NCBI GenBank assembly: GCA_022448005.1
Contig: JAKUTK010000006.1
Coordinates: forward strand, 44,121-108,120
Source: Pseudomonas sp.
GTDB taxonomy: Bacteria; Pseudomonadota; Gammaproteobacteria; Pseudomonadales; Pseudomonadaceae
Reading direction: 5' to 3'
DNA: 64,000 bases
Made by a program: the position numbers and the translations under genes. The first letter of the stretch is position 1. Each line of letters starts with the position of its first letter. The notes below the pieces were generated by a model that did no database searches, was not told the DNA's origin, and saw only the letters and a list, made by a program, of their open reading frames with translations. Shown here piece by piece: positions 14,014 to 24,907 of the stretch.

Positions 14014-14889
14014 TTATTGACTCGCATCCTTTTCCTGTATTGCGAGTTGATAAAGCAAATTTTTCCTGACCCCCGTAATCTCCGAGGCAAGCGCCGCGGC
14101 ACGCTTAACCGGCAGTTCGGCCAACAGCAGACTCAACACCCGCCGAGCATTCGCATCGACTGTTTCATCCTCGTTCGGCGCTTGCCAACCGCCCAGCACA
14201 AGCACGCACTCGCCGCGCTGCTGATTGGTATCTGATTCAACCCAAGCGCGCAACTCGCCCAACGGAAGCCCCTTCAGTGTCTCGAAGGTTTTTGTCAACT
14301 CGCGCCCCAGCACAGCTAGCCGATCGGGACCGAACACAGCCTCAAGATCAGCCAGCGCAGCAAGGATTCGATGCGGCGCCTCATAGAAAATCAGCGTACG
14401 CGGCTCATCCCGCAAGTGCTCCAGACGAGCAAGACGCGCGACCTGCTTAGCAGGCAAAAAGCCCTCGAAGATGAATCGATCAGACGGCAGACCCGCAGCA
14501 CACAGCGCCGCGATGAGCGCACTGGCGCCAGGCAGCGGAACGACACGCACCCCTGCGGCCCGCGACTGACGAACAAGGTGGTAGCCAGGGTCGGATATCA
14601 GCGGCGTACCCGCATCGGAGATCAGCGCCACATCGTCACCGGCCAGTAGTCGCCTGATAAAGCGCCCCCCCTCATCTCGCTCGTTATGCTCATGGCACGC
14701 CGCCAAGGGAGTAGTGATGCCAAAGTGCTGCAGCAGGCGAGACGAATGCCGGGTGTCTTCCGCTGCAATCAGCGCCACCTCGGACAGAATGCGCAAAGCC
14801 CGCGCACTGATATCTTCGAGGTTACCGATTGGTGTGGCGACGACATAGAGCGTGCCCACCGCGGAATTCACATCACCTGTCGCAGTCAC
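14014..14889 (-). CDS. rsmI: 16S rRNA (cytidine(1402)-2'-O)-methyltransferase
   Basis: Methylates the 2'-OH of C1402 in 16S rRNA with S-adenosylmethionine; a tetrapyrrole-methylase fold. Family motifs are GTLYVVATPIGNLEDIS at the start, AAEDTRHSSRLL, ISDAGTPLISDPGY, PLPGASALIAAL, FEGFLPAK, YEAPHRI and RELTKTFET. I place the start at the GTG at 14889 because GAGGT lies seven bases upstream; an ATG at 14919 would add ten residues with no family match and has no clear ribosome site, and a GTG at 14871 is also possible. About 290 residues. Divergent from lpoA. Confidence 0.93.
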   Translation of the reverse strand: MTATGDVNSAVGTLYVVATPIGNLEDISARALRILSEVALIAAEDTRHSSRLLQHFGITTPLAACHEHNERDEGGRFIRRLLAGDDVALISDAGTPLISDPGYHLVRQSRAAGVRVVPLPGASALIAALCAAGLPSDRFIFEGFLPAKQVARLARLEHLRDEPRTLIFYEAPHRILAALADLEAVFGPDRLAVLGRELTKTFETLKGLPLGELRAWVESDTNQQRGECVLVLGGWQAPNEDETVDANARRVLSLLLAELPVKRAAALASEITGVRKNLLYQLAIQEKDASQ

Positions 14890-15011
14890 AGAGCTTACCT
14901 CAGCTACTAAAACGCGCATTGTAGCCCGTTTACGGGCAGCGACATCGCGACCCCGCCAATGCTTGGGTACAATCCGCCGACACCCGCCATCGCCTTTCAG
15001 GAACGAACAAC

Positions 15012-16778
15012 ATGACGGCCCGCTTTCGCCCGCTTATCTTTTTATGCATTGCCGCTCTGCTGTCGGCTTGCGCCAGCTCGCCGTCGTCCACTCTCGGTGA
15101 ATTACCCAAAACACCACAGGCATCAACGCAGCAATTATTGAAAGAAGCCGAAGCCAGCGAACCCGCCAAGGCAGCATCGCTGCGATTGTCTGCGGCCGAC
15201 CAAAGCATGCAGCAGGGCAACCAGGCTCAAGCTCGAGCCATCCTCAGTCAAATCGACCTCACCCAGTTGATGCCTGCTCAGCAAATGTTCGCGAAGACCC
15301 TGGAAGCAGAGTTGGCCTTAGCTGCAGGCGACCCCAAAAGCGCCCTGCAGGCACTTCAGCACCCAGCGTTCGATCGCCTCGCAGAACTGCCCGTAGACCA
15401 GCAGCTGCGAACCCAGCTGGCCCGCGCCCAAGCATTCGAAGCGAACAACCAACCCCTCGACGCGGCCCGCGAACGCACCTTCATCGCACCGCTGCTAAGC
15501 GGCGAGCCGGCCGAAGCCAATCACGAAGCTATCTGGTCGCTCGTATCGCGCCTGCCGACCGACCAACTGCAAGCGAACGCAGACACCGATCTAACCGGCT
15601 GGATAAGCCTGGCAGCAGCCGTCAAACAGGCCGGCACCCTCAACCAGCAGCAACGTGCGATCGACGCCTGGCTACAGCAGAACCCCAACCATCCGGCCGC
15701 CAGACGACTGCCGACACCACTGAAGAATCTCAGGGAGCTGGCTGACAAGCCTTTGTCACATGTGGCGTTACTGCTTCCGATGGACGGCCCGCTGGCCAGC
15801 GTAGCGCGCGCGCTGCGCGACGGCTTTCTCGCCGCCCACCTCGCTGAGCAGCAAGACCTCAACATTGAGCTGTACGACAGCACCCGGATGTCTTCGCTCG
15901 ATGAGTTTTATCGGCAAGCAGCTGCCGCAGGCGTCGAATTGGTCATCGGCCCACTGGAAAAGGACATGGTCCGCCAGCTGGCAGACCGCGAGCAGCTCCC
16001 CATTACCACCCTCGCGCTCAACTACAGCGATGCGAACCAAAAGGCGCCACCGCAACTGTTTCAATTTGGCCTTGCTGCAGAGGACGAAGCGCGCGAAGCA
16101 GCACGCCGCGCCTGGGCTGACGGACACCGCCGGGCCGTAGCGCTGACACCTCGTGGCGACTGGGGTAATCGTGTATTCGAGGCCTTCCGCCAAGAATGGC
16201 AGGCGCTAGGCGGCACCGTGGTCGCTGCAGAGCCTTTGGCCGAACCCATTGAGTTGGCGAATCAAATAGCGGACCTGCTGCAGATACGCAGCAACGGAAC
16301 TGGTAATGAAGCGCAGCCTTCGCGTCGCCAGGATATCGATTTCCTCTTTCTAGCCGCGACTCCGCAGCAGGCGCAACAAGTCAAGCCCACTCTGATCTTC
16401 CAGTACGCCGGAGACCTACCCGTCTACGCCACTTCACACCTTCACGCTGCCACCGATAACCGCACGCAGTATCTGGACCTTGAGGGCATCCGCTTTACCG
16501 AAACCCCCTGGCTGCTTGATTCACAGCTGCCACTGAGACAGGAAATCGAGCGCAAATGGCCGCAAGCCCGAGGCAGTCTCGGCAGGCTGTATGCGATGGG
16601 CGCCGATGCCTACCAACTGGCGCCGCGCCTGAACCAGTTCCTAGCCCTACCGGACACAAGGCTCGATGGCCTTTCGGGCACACTCAGCCTGACTCCGCAG
16701 CAGCGGATCGAGCGGCAACTGCCATGGGCCGAATTTCGTGACGGGGAAGTTCGTCCGCTTCCGGACACGTCCTATTGA
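15012..16778 (+). CDS. lpoA: Penicillin-binding protein activator LpoA (lipoprotein)
   Basis: Outer-membrane lipoprotein that reaches through the periplasm to stimulate the bifunctional peptidoglycan synthase PBP1a. The 588-residue protein has a signal peptide with lipobox L-S-A-C, lipidated cysteine 20. An N-terminal helical TPR-like half (about 40-240) is followed by a periplasmic-binding-protein-like half starting near LSHVALLLPMDGPLASVARALRDG, the LppC family pattern. ATG at 15012 has AGGAA ten bases upstream. First gene of a plus-strand set with yraN, gmhA and dolP, as in many gammaproteobacteria. Confidence 0.93.
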   Translation: MTARFRPLIFLCIAALLSACASSPSSTLGELPKTPQASTQQLLKEAEASEPAKAASLRLSAADQSMQQGNQAQARAILSQIDLTQLMPAQQMFAKTLEAELALAAGDPKSALQALQHPAFDRLAELPVDQQLRTQLARAQAFEANNQPLDAARERTFIAPLLSGEPAEANHEAIWSLVSRLPTDQLQANADTDLTGWISLAAAVKQAGTLNQQQRAIDAWLQQNPNHPAARRLPTPLKNLRELADKPLSHVALLLPMDGPLASVARALRDGFLAAHLAEQQDLNIELYDSTRMSSLDEFYRQAAAAGVELVIGPLEKDMVRQLADREQLPITTLALNYSDANQKAPPQLFQFGLAAEDEAREAARRAWADGHRRAVALTPRGDWGNRVFEAFRQEWQALGGTVVAAEPLAEPIELANQIADLLQIRSNGTGNEAQPSRRQDIDFLFLAATPQQAQQVKPTLIFQYAGDLPVYATSHLHAATDNRTQYLDLEGIRFTETPWLLDSQLPLRQEIERKWPQARGSLGRLYAMGADAYQLAPRLNQFLALPDTRLDGLSGTLSLTPQQRIERQLPWAEFRDGEVRPLPDTSY

Positions 16779-17143
16779 TAACGAACAGCAAGCAGACCAG
16801 CGGAAAGCTCGCCGAAGACTTCACCCTGCGGTACCTTGAGACGCGCGGGCTACGCCCGATCTGCCGAAACTGGAGCTGTCGGAGCGGCGAGCTTGATCTG
16901 GTCATGCTCGATGGCGATACAGTAGTATTCGTCGAGGTTCGATACAGACGTCACGCCGCATGGGGCGGCGCGCTCGAGAGCGTGGACCTGCGCAAACAGC
17001 AGAAGCTGATCAAGGCAGCCCAGCTGTTCCTGCTAAAGGAGAGTCGCTGGGCAAAGCATCCCTGCCGCTTCGACGTCGTCGCCATCAGCTCGAACGAAGA
17101 CGGAGCGCAGCCCAGCTGGATTCGAAATGCCTTCGATAGCTAA
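16775..17143 (+). CDS. yraN: YraN family protein (UPF0102, endonuclease-like fold)
   Basis: Function is not established; the family has a Holliday-junction-resolvase-like endonuclease fold. The 122 residues contain the core LAEDFTLRYLETRGLRPICRNW, then GELDLVMLDGDTVVFVEVRYR, with the acidic E-x-D and E-V-R residues expected at a nuclease-type metal site. The only good start is TTG at 16775, which overlaps the lpoA stop; TTG starts are rare, but the frame and the family N terminus both support it. Between lpoA and gmhA, the common order. Confidence 0.9.
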   Translation: MITNSKQTSGKLAEDFTLRYLETRGLRPICRNWSCRSGELDLVMLDGDTVVFVEVRYRRHAAWGGALESVDLRKQQKLIKAAQLFLLKESRWAKHPCRFDVVAISSNEDGAQPSWIRNAFDS

Positions 17144-18420
<1,277 letters not shown>

Positions 18421-18484
18421 AGCACCTAGGCCGGAAAACGTAACGGGGGGCTAGACTTGCGCCCCACCGACGCCCCCAGCCAGC

Positions 18485-18540
18485 CAAGGCCGACCAAGCC
18501 CCCAGCCTGGTCGGCTTAAGGGCTTTTAGCCCCTCTTATT
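18485..18540. terminator. Convergent terminator region between dolP and sspB
   Basis: Two hairpins lie between the convergent genes. The first has 8-bp perfect arms GCCGACCA (18489-18496) and TGGTCGGC (18508-18515). The second is GGGCTTTTAGCCC near 18520-18532 with flanking A and T runs. They can end transcription from both sides. Confidence 0.65.
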
Positions 18541-18949
18541 TGACCACTTTCAAACTAGGGCGCCCGCCCTGAGCCGGGCGCGACGCGCTACTGGTCCCAG
18601 CTGAAGTGTCATCGGAAGGCGTCTCGTCATCCGGCGGAGTAGGCTCAACCTCGAAGACCATCCCCTGCCCGTTCTCCCTTGCGTAGATTGCCATGATCGC
18701 CGCAGACGGGACGTGCAAGCTGTGCGGAACACCACCAAAACGCCCCTCGAAACTGATCGCCTGGTTATCCATCTGCAACTGACGCACCGCGCTGGGCGCC
18801 ACATTCAAGACGATCTGGCCATCACTGGCAAAGCCGTCCGGCACCTGAACGCCGGCATGATCAGCGTTGACCAAAAGATGCGGCGTGCAATCGTTGTCGA
18901 CGATCCATTCGTACAACGCTCGTACCAGATAAGGTCGACTCGATGTCAT
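18536..18949 (-). CDS. sspB: ClpXP protease specificity-enhancing factor
   Basis: Adaptor that binds ssrA-tagged proteins and hands them to the ClpXP protease. The 137-residue protein begins MTSSRPYLVRALYEWIVDN, followed by TPHLLVNA and the substrate-binding strands IVLNVAPSAV and ISFEGRFGG; the C-terminal end is a long acidic and proline-rich linker closing with RPSLKVVK, the ClpX-binding peptide. ATG at 18949 is preceded by AGGGG; a TTG two codons upstream is less likely. It follows sspA by 12 bases, the usual operon. Confidence 0.95.
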   Translation of the reverse strand: MTSSRPYLVRALYEWIVDNDCTPHLLVNADHAGVQVPDGFASDGQIVLNVAPSAVRQLQMDNQAISFEGRFGGVPHSLHVPSAAIMAIYARENGQGMVFEVEPTPPDDETPSDDTSAGTSSASRPAQGGRPSLKVVK

Positions 18950-18961
18950 ATACAACCCCTC

Positions 18962-19585
18962 TTAGCGCATGCCGCGCTCAACGGCGGATAGGCTGACCTG
19001 GAAGGCCTCGCGAGCAAAATTGATCTCCATGTAGTCGAGCAGCGGTTTCGCCGCCCGCGGCAAATCAATTCCGAGTGTGGGTAAACGCCACAGGATAGGC
19101 AACAGGCAACAGTCGACCAAACTGATTTCATCACTCATGAAGAAAGCCTTTTCAGCGAACACGGGCGACACGCCCGTTAGACTCTCACGCAACTCTTTCC
19201 GCGCTTGCGCTTGCGCACGCGCCGCCTCAGCCGTGCGGCGATCACCAATTCGATCAACCAGGCTGCACCAGTCCCGCTGCACCCGATGCACCAGCAGCCG
19301 AGTATTCGCTCTGGCTACAGGATAGACGGGAAGTAACGGCGGGTGCGGATAACGCTCTTCGAGATACTCGGTGATCACGCTCGGCTCATAAAGCGCCAAA
19401 TCACGATCCACGAGCGTCGGCACACTGGCGTACGGATTCACCTCGCTCAGCCTGATGGGACAGTGCGCCGAATCGACATCGATTATTTCGACGCTCACGC
19501 CCTTTTCAGCAAGCACATAACGCACTCGATGCGAATAGTGGTCGGCGGGATCGGAATAGCAGGCCAACCGATTGGTAGCGGCCAT
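18962..19585 (-). CDS. sspA: Stringent starvation protein A
   Basis: RNA-polymerase-associated protein with a glutathione S-transferase fold, needed for stationary-phase and stress gene expression. The 207-residue protein starts [20 protein letters not shown] and has the thioredoxin-like half with [38 protein letters not shown] split over the family motif, then an all-helical half. It lacks the catalytic residue pattern of true transferases, as usual for SspA. ATG at 19585 has GGAGGG eight bases upstream. First gene of sspAB, downstream of petABC on the same strand. Confidence 0.96.
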   Translation of the reverse strand: MAATNRLACYSDPADHYSHRVRYVLAEKGVSVEIIDVDSAHCPIRLSEVNPYASVPTLVDRDLALYEPSVITEYLEERYPHPPLLPVYPVARANTRLLVHRVQRDWCSLVDRIGDRRTAEAARAQAQARKELRESLTGVSPVFAEKAFFMSDEISLVDCCLLPILWRLPTLGIDLPRAAKPLLDYMEINFAREAFQVSLSAVERGMR

Positions 19586-19670
19586 AGGGTCCCTCCTTAA
19601 AAATATTCCGTGGCAGAAAAAAACGCGCGCCCATAAGGGCGCGCGCGGGGTACAGCTAACAAGCAAGGAA

Positions 19671-20480
19671 TCAGTGAATGTCTTTCCAGTATTCCCGCTT
19701 GAGCAGATAAGCAAATACGAAGAAGAACGCCAGGAACAACAGTACATAGGTACCGATGCGCTGGCTCTCCAACTTGACCGGGTTAGCCGAGTAGGCCAGG
19801 AAGGCCACCAGATTCTTGATCTTCTCGTCGTATTCGGCCTCAGTCAGCTCACCAGTACCAGGCACAACCGTCATCGCATGGCAGTCTTCGTGTGTAATCG
19901 GAGTGCCGGTTAGCGGGTCGAACTGCTTACGACCGTCTTCAACAATCTGAACCTGCTTGCACGCTACTGACTCGCCTTCAGGCAGTTTGCTTGGCAAAAC
20001 CTGACGACCCTGCAACGGAGCCAACACGTGAGGCATGCCCACGTTCGGGAATACCGTGTTGTTGACGCCATAGGGGCGCGTAGGATCTTCGTAGAAACTG
20101 CGCAGGTAGGTGTACAGCCAGTCGTTACCACGCACCCGCGCGACCAGCGTCAGATCCGGCGGAGCAGCGCCGAACCAAGTCTTGGCTTCATCAGAAGTCA
20201 TGCCGATCTTCATGTGGTCGCCGATTTTGGCACCAGTGAAAACTATGTTGTCGAGCATGACCTCTTCGGGGATACCAAGATCTGTCGCAACACGCTCATA
20301 GCGCTGATACTTCGCGCTGTGACAGCCCATGCAGTAGTTGGTAAAGGTCTGTAGACCATCCTGCAACGCCACCTTGTCGGTCAGGTCAACATCGACCTCA
20401 TCCAGGTGAACCCCAGTGCCAGCGGCGAAACCGAAGGCTGGCACCAGTGCAAGAATCAATGCAGCAAATTGCTTTTTCAT
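19671..20480 (-). CDS. petC: Ubiquinol--cytochrome c reductase, cytochrome c1
   Basis: Heme c subunit of the bc1 complex that passes electrons from the Rieske protein to soluble cytochrome c on the periplasmic side. The 269-residue protein has a signal peptide ending near AFGFAAG, the heme attachment motif C-M-G-C-H at 50-54, the segments [15 protein letters not shown] and [16 protein letters not shown] (candidate axial methionine), and a C-terminal membrane anchor ([19 protein letters not shown]) ending in basic residues. ATG at 20480 adjoins the petB stop. Third gene of petABC. Confidence 0.96.
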   Translation of the reverse strand: MKKQFAALILALVPAFGFAAGTGVHLDEVDVDLTDKVALQDGLQTFTNYCMGCHSAKYQRYERVATDLGIPEEVMLDNIVFTGAKIGDHMKIGMTSDEAKTWFGAAPPDLTLVARVRGNDWLYTYLRSFYEDPTRPYGVNNTVFPNVGMPHVLAPLQGRQVLPSKLPEGESVACKQVQIVEDGRKQFDPLTGTPITHEDCHAMTVVPGTGELTEAEYDEKIKNLVAFLAYSANPVKLESQRIGTYVLLFLAFFFVFAYLLKREYWKDIH

Positions 20481-21691
20481 CAGCCAGCCACCCTTTGCGG
20501 AACTACTTTGGTCTTCTCGAGCTTGGTATAGAACGGCATCAGGATGAAGTAGCCGAAGTAGATAGCAGTACAGATCCGAGATACCAATGTGCGCTCAGGC
20601 GTCGGAGAAAGCACACCAAGCACGCCGAGGATGACGAAGGAGATGCAGAACAGTATGAGAGCAATCTTGCTCATCCAGCCCTTGTAGCGCATCGATTTGA
20701 CCGGACTACGGTCGAGCCATGGCAGCACGAACAAAACGGCGATGGCTGCGCCCATGGCAATCACGCCAAGCAGCTTGTCCGGAACTGCGCGAAGGATCGC
20801 GTAGTAAGGCGTGAAGTACCAAACCGGCGCAATGTGCTCAGGCGTCTTGAAAGCGTTCGCCACTTCGAAGTTCGGCTTCTCGAGGAAATAGCCGCCCATT
20901 TCCGGGAAGAAGAACACGATGGCGCAGAATACGAAGAGGAACACCACCACACCCACGATATCTTTAACCGTGTAGTACGGATGGAAGGGTATGCCGTCGA
21001 GCGGCACGCCAGCTTCGTTCTTGCTCTTCTTGATGTCGACACCCATCGGGTTGTTCGACCCCACCTCGTGCAGCGCGAGGATGTGCAGCACGACCAGCCC
21101 GAGGATCACGATCGGCAGTGCGATGACATGCAGCGCAAAGAAGCGATTCAGGGTGATGCCGGAGATCAGGTAATCACCGCGAATCCACTGAGTCAGATCA
21201 TCGCCGATGACAGGTATGGCACCGAACAGCGAGATGATCACCTGGGCGCCCCAGTAGGACATCTGCCCCCAGGGCAGCAGATAGCCCATGAAGGCCTCAG
21301 CCATCAACGCCAGATAGATCATCATGCCGAAGATCCAGACCAACTCGCGCGGCTTCTGGTACGAGCCGTACAGGATCCCTCGGAACATGTGCAGGTAGAC
21401 CACCACGAAGAATGCCGATGCCCCCGTGGAGTGCAGGTAGCGAATGATCCAGCCGTATTCGACGTCCCGCATGATGTATTCGACTGAGGCGAATGCACCC
21501 TCTGCAGACGGCTCGAAGCTCATCGTCAACCAAACGCCGGTCAGGATCTGATTCACCAGAACCAACAAGGCGAGGGAGCCGAAGAAATACAAAACGTTGA
21601 AGTTCTTCGGCGCGTAGTACTTGCTTAGATGGTCTTCCCACATCTTGGTCGCGGGGAAGCGCGCATCGACCCATTCCATGAATTTGCTCAT
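20480..21691 (-). CDS. petB: Ubiquinol--cytochrome c reductase, cytochrome b
   Basis: Membrane subunit of the bc1 complex, carrying the two b hemes and both quinone sites. The 403-residue protein has eight or more membrane helices, paired histidines in RYLHSTGASAFF and in FFALHVIALPIVILGLVVLH, and the quinol-site P-E-W-type motif given here as ITSA-free P-V-W-Y within HIAPVWYFTPYYAI. ATG at 21691 has AGGAGAG upstream and overlaps the petA stop as ATGA; a GTG one codon before is the alternative. Middle gene of petABC. Confidence 0.95.
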   Translation of the reverse strand: MSKFMEWVDARFPATKMWEDHLSKYYAPKNFNVLYFFGSLALLVLVNQILTGVWLTMSFEPSAEGAFASVEYIMRDVEYGWIIRYLHSTGASAFFVVVYLHMFRGILYGSYQKPRELVWIFGMMIYLALMAEAFMGYLLPWGQMSYWGAQVIISLFGAIPVIGDDLTQWIRGDYLISGITLNRFFALHVIALPIVILGLVVLHILALHEVGSNNPMGVDIKKSKNEAGVPLDGIPFHPYYTVKDIVGVVVFLFVFCAIVFFFPEMGGYFLEKPNFEVANAFKTPEHIAPVWYFTPYYAILRAVPDKLLGVIAMGAAIAVLFVLPWLDRSPVKSMRYKGWMSKIALILFCISFVILGVLGVLSPTPERTLVSRICTAIYFGYFILMPFYTKLEKTKVVPQRVAG

Positions 21692-22284
21692 CACGCGCTC
21701 TCCTGATCCACGCCGATAATGACCACAGAGTCAGTTTCGTAGGTGTGTGGGGGAACCGGCAGATTCAATGGCGCAGGTTGACCCTTGTAGACACGGCCAG
21801 CCATATCGTATTTCGAACCATGGCACGGACAGAAATAGCCACCAAGCCAATCAGCTCCGAGGTCAGCCGCCGCCACTTCCGGACGGAACGATGGCGCACA
21901 ACCAAGGTGCGTACAGAGCCCTACGACAATCAGAACTTCCGGCTTGATCGAGCGAACCTGCGGGTCCACATAGGCAGGCTGCACCGAGGCCTCGGACCTA
22001 GGATCGGCTACCGTATCGGTGAGCTTGTCCAGATTCGCCAGCGCCTCATCGGTACGACGAACGATAAACACCGGCTGACCGCGCCACTCTGCCACCATCT
22101 GCTGGCCTGGCTCGATCTTGCTGATATTTACCCTAACCGGTGCACCGGCTGCCTTGGCCTTGGCACTTGGGAACCACGATCCCACGAACGGGACCGCGGC
22201 ACCCACCGCTCCTGCAGCACCTACTACCGAAGTAGCGGCTACGAGGAAGCGACGCCGGCCAGCATTCACGCCGTCATTGCTCAT
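21691..22284 (-). CDS. petA: Ubiquinol--cytochrome c reductase, Rieske iron-sulfur subunit
   Basis: Takes electrons from ubiquinol to a [2Fe-2S] cluster and moves them to cytochrome c1. The 197-residue protein has a twin-arginine type start (GRRRFLVAATS) with an uncleaved membrane anchor, then a Rieske fold with cluster ligands in CTHLGC (Cys124, His126) and CPCHGS (Cys152, His155); Cys129 and Cys154 form the stabilising disulfide in this family. First gene of petABC; petB starts within its stop codon. Membrane topology relies on the Tat pathway. Confidence 0.97.
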   Translation of the reverse strand: MSNDGVNAGRRRFLVAATSVVGAAGAVGAAVPFVGSWFPSAKAKAAGAPVRVNISKIEPGQQMVAEWRGQPVFIVRRTDEALANLDKLTDTVADPRSEASVQPAYVDPQVRSIKPEVLIVVGLCTHLGCAPSFRPEVAAADLGADWLGGYFCPCHGSKYDMAGRVYKGQPAPLNLPVPPHTYETDSVVIIGVDQESA

Positions 22285-22434
22285 TCAGTCGTCTCCCATC
22301 AGTTTCTTATGGCCTACCGAAAGCAGGCGTCTACTACGTGCGTCAACCGTAAAACGAGGCCGCGAAAAAATTCGCCAAATGGTAAAGAAAACCCCCTCTG
22401 ATGACAAGGTAATAACAGGATACAACCCTGCGCC

Positions 22435-22453
22435 AACCCCCGAAAATCGGGGC
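22435..22453. other. Small perfect hairpin upstream of petA
   Basis: CCCCGA and TCGGGG flank three A bases at about 22438-22452, between the petA start and the rpsI terminator. It has no adjoining T run and could be part of the petA leader or a spacer; I assign no role. I see no convincing promoter boxes for petABC in 22285-22500. Confidence 0.35.
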
Positions 22454-22494
22454 CTGACGCGTGACAAGCTGTCGCAGCAGCGAAACGGCAGCCA

Positions 22495-22537
22495 TAAAAA
22501 AACGCCCAGCTCCGTGAGAAGCTGGGCGTTCTTTTTG
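22495..22537 (-). terminator. Rho-independent terminator of rplM-rpsI
   Basis: 11-bp perfect arms AACGCCCAGCT (22501-22511) and AGCTGGGCGTT (22520-22530) with an 8-base loop. On the minus strand the stem is followed by a run of T, and the hairpin begins a few bases after the rpsI stop. Confidence 0.85.
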
Positions 22538-22548
22538 AGAAGCCTGAA

Positions 22549-22941
22549 TTAGCGCTTCGAGTACTGCGGACGCTTACGAGCCTTACGCAGACCGATCTTC
22601 TTACGTTCAACTTCGCGAGCATCGCGAGTGACGAAGCCAGCCTTACGCAGAGCAGGACGCAGAGTCTCGTCATATTCCATCAGAGCACGAGTGATACCGT
22701 GACGGATCGCACCGGCCTGACCACTCACACCACCACCCAGAACGGTGACGTAGATGTCGAACTTTTCGACAGTCTCGGTCAGTTCCAGAGGCTGGCGAAC
22801 GACCATACGAGCGGTTTCACGCCCGAAGAAGTTGTCCAGCTCACGGTTGTTGATGGAGATTTTGCCAGTACCCGGACGCAGGAATACGCGCGCGGTTGCA
22901 GTCTTACGACGGCCAGTGCCGTAGTTTTGAGTCGCCGACAT
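22549..22941 (-). CDS. rpsI: 30S ribosomal protein S9
   Basis: Small-subunit ribosomal protein whose C-terminal tail reaches the P-site tRNA. The 130 residues show [19 protein letters not shown] at the start, [19 protein letters not shown] in the middle and the conserved tail [21 protein letters not shown] at 22941. It is the second gene of the rplM-rpsI operon, 14 bases after rplM, and is closed by a strong terminator. Confidence 0.98.
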   Translation of the reverse strand: MSATQNYGTGRRKTATARVFLRPGTGKISINNRELDNFFGRETARMVVRQPLELTETVEKFDIYVTVLGGGVSGQAGAIRHGITRALMEYDETLRPALRKAGFVTRDAREVERKKIGLRKARKRPQYSKR

Positions 22942-22955
22942 AATGAACTATTCCG

Positions 22956-23384
22956 TTAAATCTTCAGTTCTTGGGGCTGCTGAGCGGTATGCGGATGATT
23001 GGCACCCTTATACACCTTCAGCTTACGGTACATGTCGCGACCCAGCGGGTTCTTAGGCAGCATGCCCTTGACCGCGGTCTCGATCACACGCTCTGGCGCC
23101 TTGGCGATCAGCTTCTCGAAGTTGATCGACTTGATGCCACCCGGGAAACCGGAGTGAGAGTAGTACATCTTGTCGGTGGTCTTCGCACCGGTAACACGCA
23201 CTTGCTCGGCGTTGATAACGACGATGTAATCACCGGTATCGACGTGAGGGGTATATTCCGCCTTGTGCTTGCCACGCAGGCGGCTAGCGATTTCGGTTGC
23301 CAGACGACCCAGGGTCTGGCCGGCAGCGTCGACGACGAACCAGTCGCGCTTGACGGTTTCCGGTTTAGCAGTAAAAGTCTTCAT
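22956..23384 (-). CDS. rplM: 50S ribosomal protein L13
   Basis: Large-subunit protein, an early assembly factor of the 50S particle. The 142 residues include [36 protein letters not shown], the [10 protein letters not shown] motif and [20 protein letters not shown], all typical of L13. ATG at 23384. First gene of the operon with rpsI, with its own promoter about 40 bases upstream. In E. coli L13 represses its own mRNA; I cannot judge that here. Confidence 0.98.
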   Translation of the reverse strand: MKTFTAKPETVKRDWFVVDAAGQTLGRLATEIASRLRGKHKAEYTPHVDTGDYIVVINAEQVRVTGAKTTDKMYYSHSGFPGGIKSINFEKLIAKAPERVIETAVKGMLPKNPLGRDMYRKLKVYKGANHPHTAQQPQELKI

Positions 23385-23425
23385 TCGTTATAGCCTCAGG
23401 GGCCGCCCTGAAAATAAGACGGCGA

Positions 23426-23454
23426 ATCTTACTGAATGGTGCTCGCCCTGGCAA
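23426..23454 (-). promoter_or_regulatory. Sigma-70 promoter of rplM-rpsI
   Basis: On the minus strand TTGCCA (23454 to 23449) and TAAGAT (23431 to 23426) are 17 bases apart, about 40 bases before the rplM start codon. Both boxes match consensus at four or more positions. Confidence 0.7.
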
Positions 23455-23782
23455 GACCAGGACAGCCGGAAACAGACGCTATCGGGGGCTCGGGTCAGCG
23501 CGTCCGCTACGGCAGTGTTCGGTAGGCTTGGCATCCCCTACCTTGTTTTTGCGTCAACGGGCTAGGCATCCCCGGCGACAGGCTGCGGAATTATCCGGAT
23601 TACCAGCCAAATAGCAAGCAGCTTGTGGCCGTTCTGAGCAAACGGCGTGTCGGGGCGAAATCATTGAGCTGCTAGCAGTAGCCGCCTACGGCGACGGGTA
23701 GCCCCGCACCACTGCGAAACAGGAAACTTATCGTCAGCGTTACCATCCCAACCCGAGATCTATTCAAACGCAAGGACACTGC
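23455..23782. other. Intergenic region between divergent rplM and the aldo-keto reductase gene
   Basis: 328 bases with no open frame of interest. A nine-base GGCATCCCC occurs twice near 23530-23575 in a G+C-rich stretch. AAGGA lies about seven bases before the reductase start. I see no convincing terminator, tRNA or second promoter. Confidence 0.5.
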
Positions 23783-24820
23783 ATGGAAAAGCGCCAACTA
23801 GGCCGTACTGATCTTGATGTCACGGCGCTCTGCCTGGGCACCATGACCTGGGGCGAGCAGAATGATGAAAGTGAAGCTTTCGCCCAAATGGACTGCGCGA
23901 AAGCTGCAGGCATCAATTTCGTCGACACCGCCGAAATGTATCCGGTGCCACCTAAGCCTGAGACCTATGCCACCACGGAGCGCTACATAGGCAATTACTT
24001 CAAGGCACGCCGTGATCGTGCCGACTGGATCCTGGCCAGCAAGATCGCCGGCCCCGGCAACGGCATCAGCCACATCCGCGATGGCAAGTTGAAAATGAAC
24101 CGGCAGCACATCGTTGCGGCACTTGACGCCAGCTTGCAGCGCCTGCAGACGGACTGGATCGATCTCTATCAGCTGCATTGGCCAGAGCGCAGCACCAATT
24201 TCTTTGGTCAGCTGGGCTACCACCATCAGGACCAAGACTTCACGCCAATCGAAGAAACCCTGGAAGTGCTCGACGAGCAAGTAAGAGCCGGCAAGATCCG
24301 CCATATCGGCCTGTCGAACGAAACACCATGGGGCACCATGAAGCTCCTGCAGATCGCGGAAGCCCGAGGCTGGCCCCGCGCCGTTTCGATCCAGAACCCG
24401 TACAACCTGCTTAACCGGACCTTTGAAGTCGGCCTTGCCGAAATAGCCATGCGCGAGCAATGCGGACTCCTCGCTTACTCGCCGCTTGCCTTCGGCATGC
24501 TCAGCGGCAAATACGAGCAAGGTGCACGACCAGCCGGAGCACGACTGACCCTGTTCAGTCGCTTCGCGCGCTACGCCAAGCCGGAGTCGCAGGCGGCTTG
24601 CTCACGGTATGTGGCGCTTGCCAGGGAGCACGGACTGGACCCTGCACAAATGGCCCTGGCCTATGTAACCCAACAGCCTTTCGTAACCAGCAACATCATC
24701 GGCGCAACTTCAATCGAACAGCTAGAAAGCAATCTCGCCAGCTCGGAACTGCATTTATCAGCCGAGTTGCTCGAAGCCATAGAAGCCATTCACACCGCGC
24801 AACCCAATCCCGCACCCTGA
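23783..24820 (+). CDS. NADP(H)-dependent aldo-keto reductase (Tas-like)
   Basis: Predicted cytoplasmic reductase of carbonyl compounds with NADPH; the natural substrate is unknown. The 345-residue TIM-barrel protein starts MEKRQLGRTDLDVTALCLGT and has the catalytic tetrad Asp48, Tyr53, Lys87 and His132 (in NFVDTAEMYP, LASKIAG and LYQLHWP). The insertion after the tyrosine (PVPPKPETYATTERYIGNYF) is characteristic of the E. coli Tas and YajO-like branch. The cofactor end has NIIGATSIEQLESN. ATG at 23783 follows AAGGA. It stands alone on this strand. Confidence 0.9.
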   Translation: MEKRQLGRTDLDVTALCLGTMTWGEQNDESEAFAQMDCAKAAGINFVDTAEMYPVPPKPETYATTERYIGNYFKARRDRADWILASKIAGPGNGISHIRDGKLKMNRQHIVAALDASLQRLQTDWIDLYQLHWPERSTNFFGQLGYHHQDQDFTPIEETLEVLDEQVRAGKIRHIGLSNETPWGTMKLLQIAEARGWPRAVSIQNPYNLLNRTFEVGLAEIAMREQCGLLAYSPLAFGMLSGKYEQGARPAGARLTLFSRFARYAKPESQAACSRYVALAREHGLDPAQMALAYVTQQPFVTSNIIGATSIEQLESNLASSELHLSAELLEAIEAIHTAQPNPAP

Positions 24821-24907
24821 GGGATCATGGACCAACCACCCGGCAAGGGCGGCACTGCGCAAGCCTTGCCGGCGCCACTCATAGACTTTGGCGCAAGGAG
24901 CGCATAG

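Noticed and set aside
20447-21487. Plus-strand open frame of 346 codons opposite petB
   Set aside because: Shadow of petB; composition (histidine and aspartate rich) is typical of antisense frames to membrane genes.
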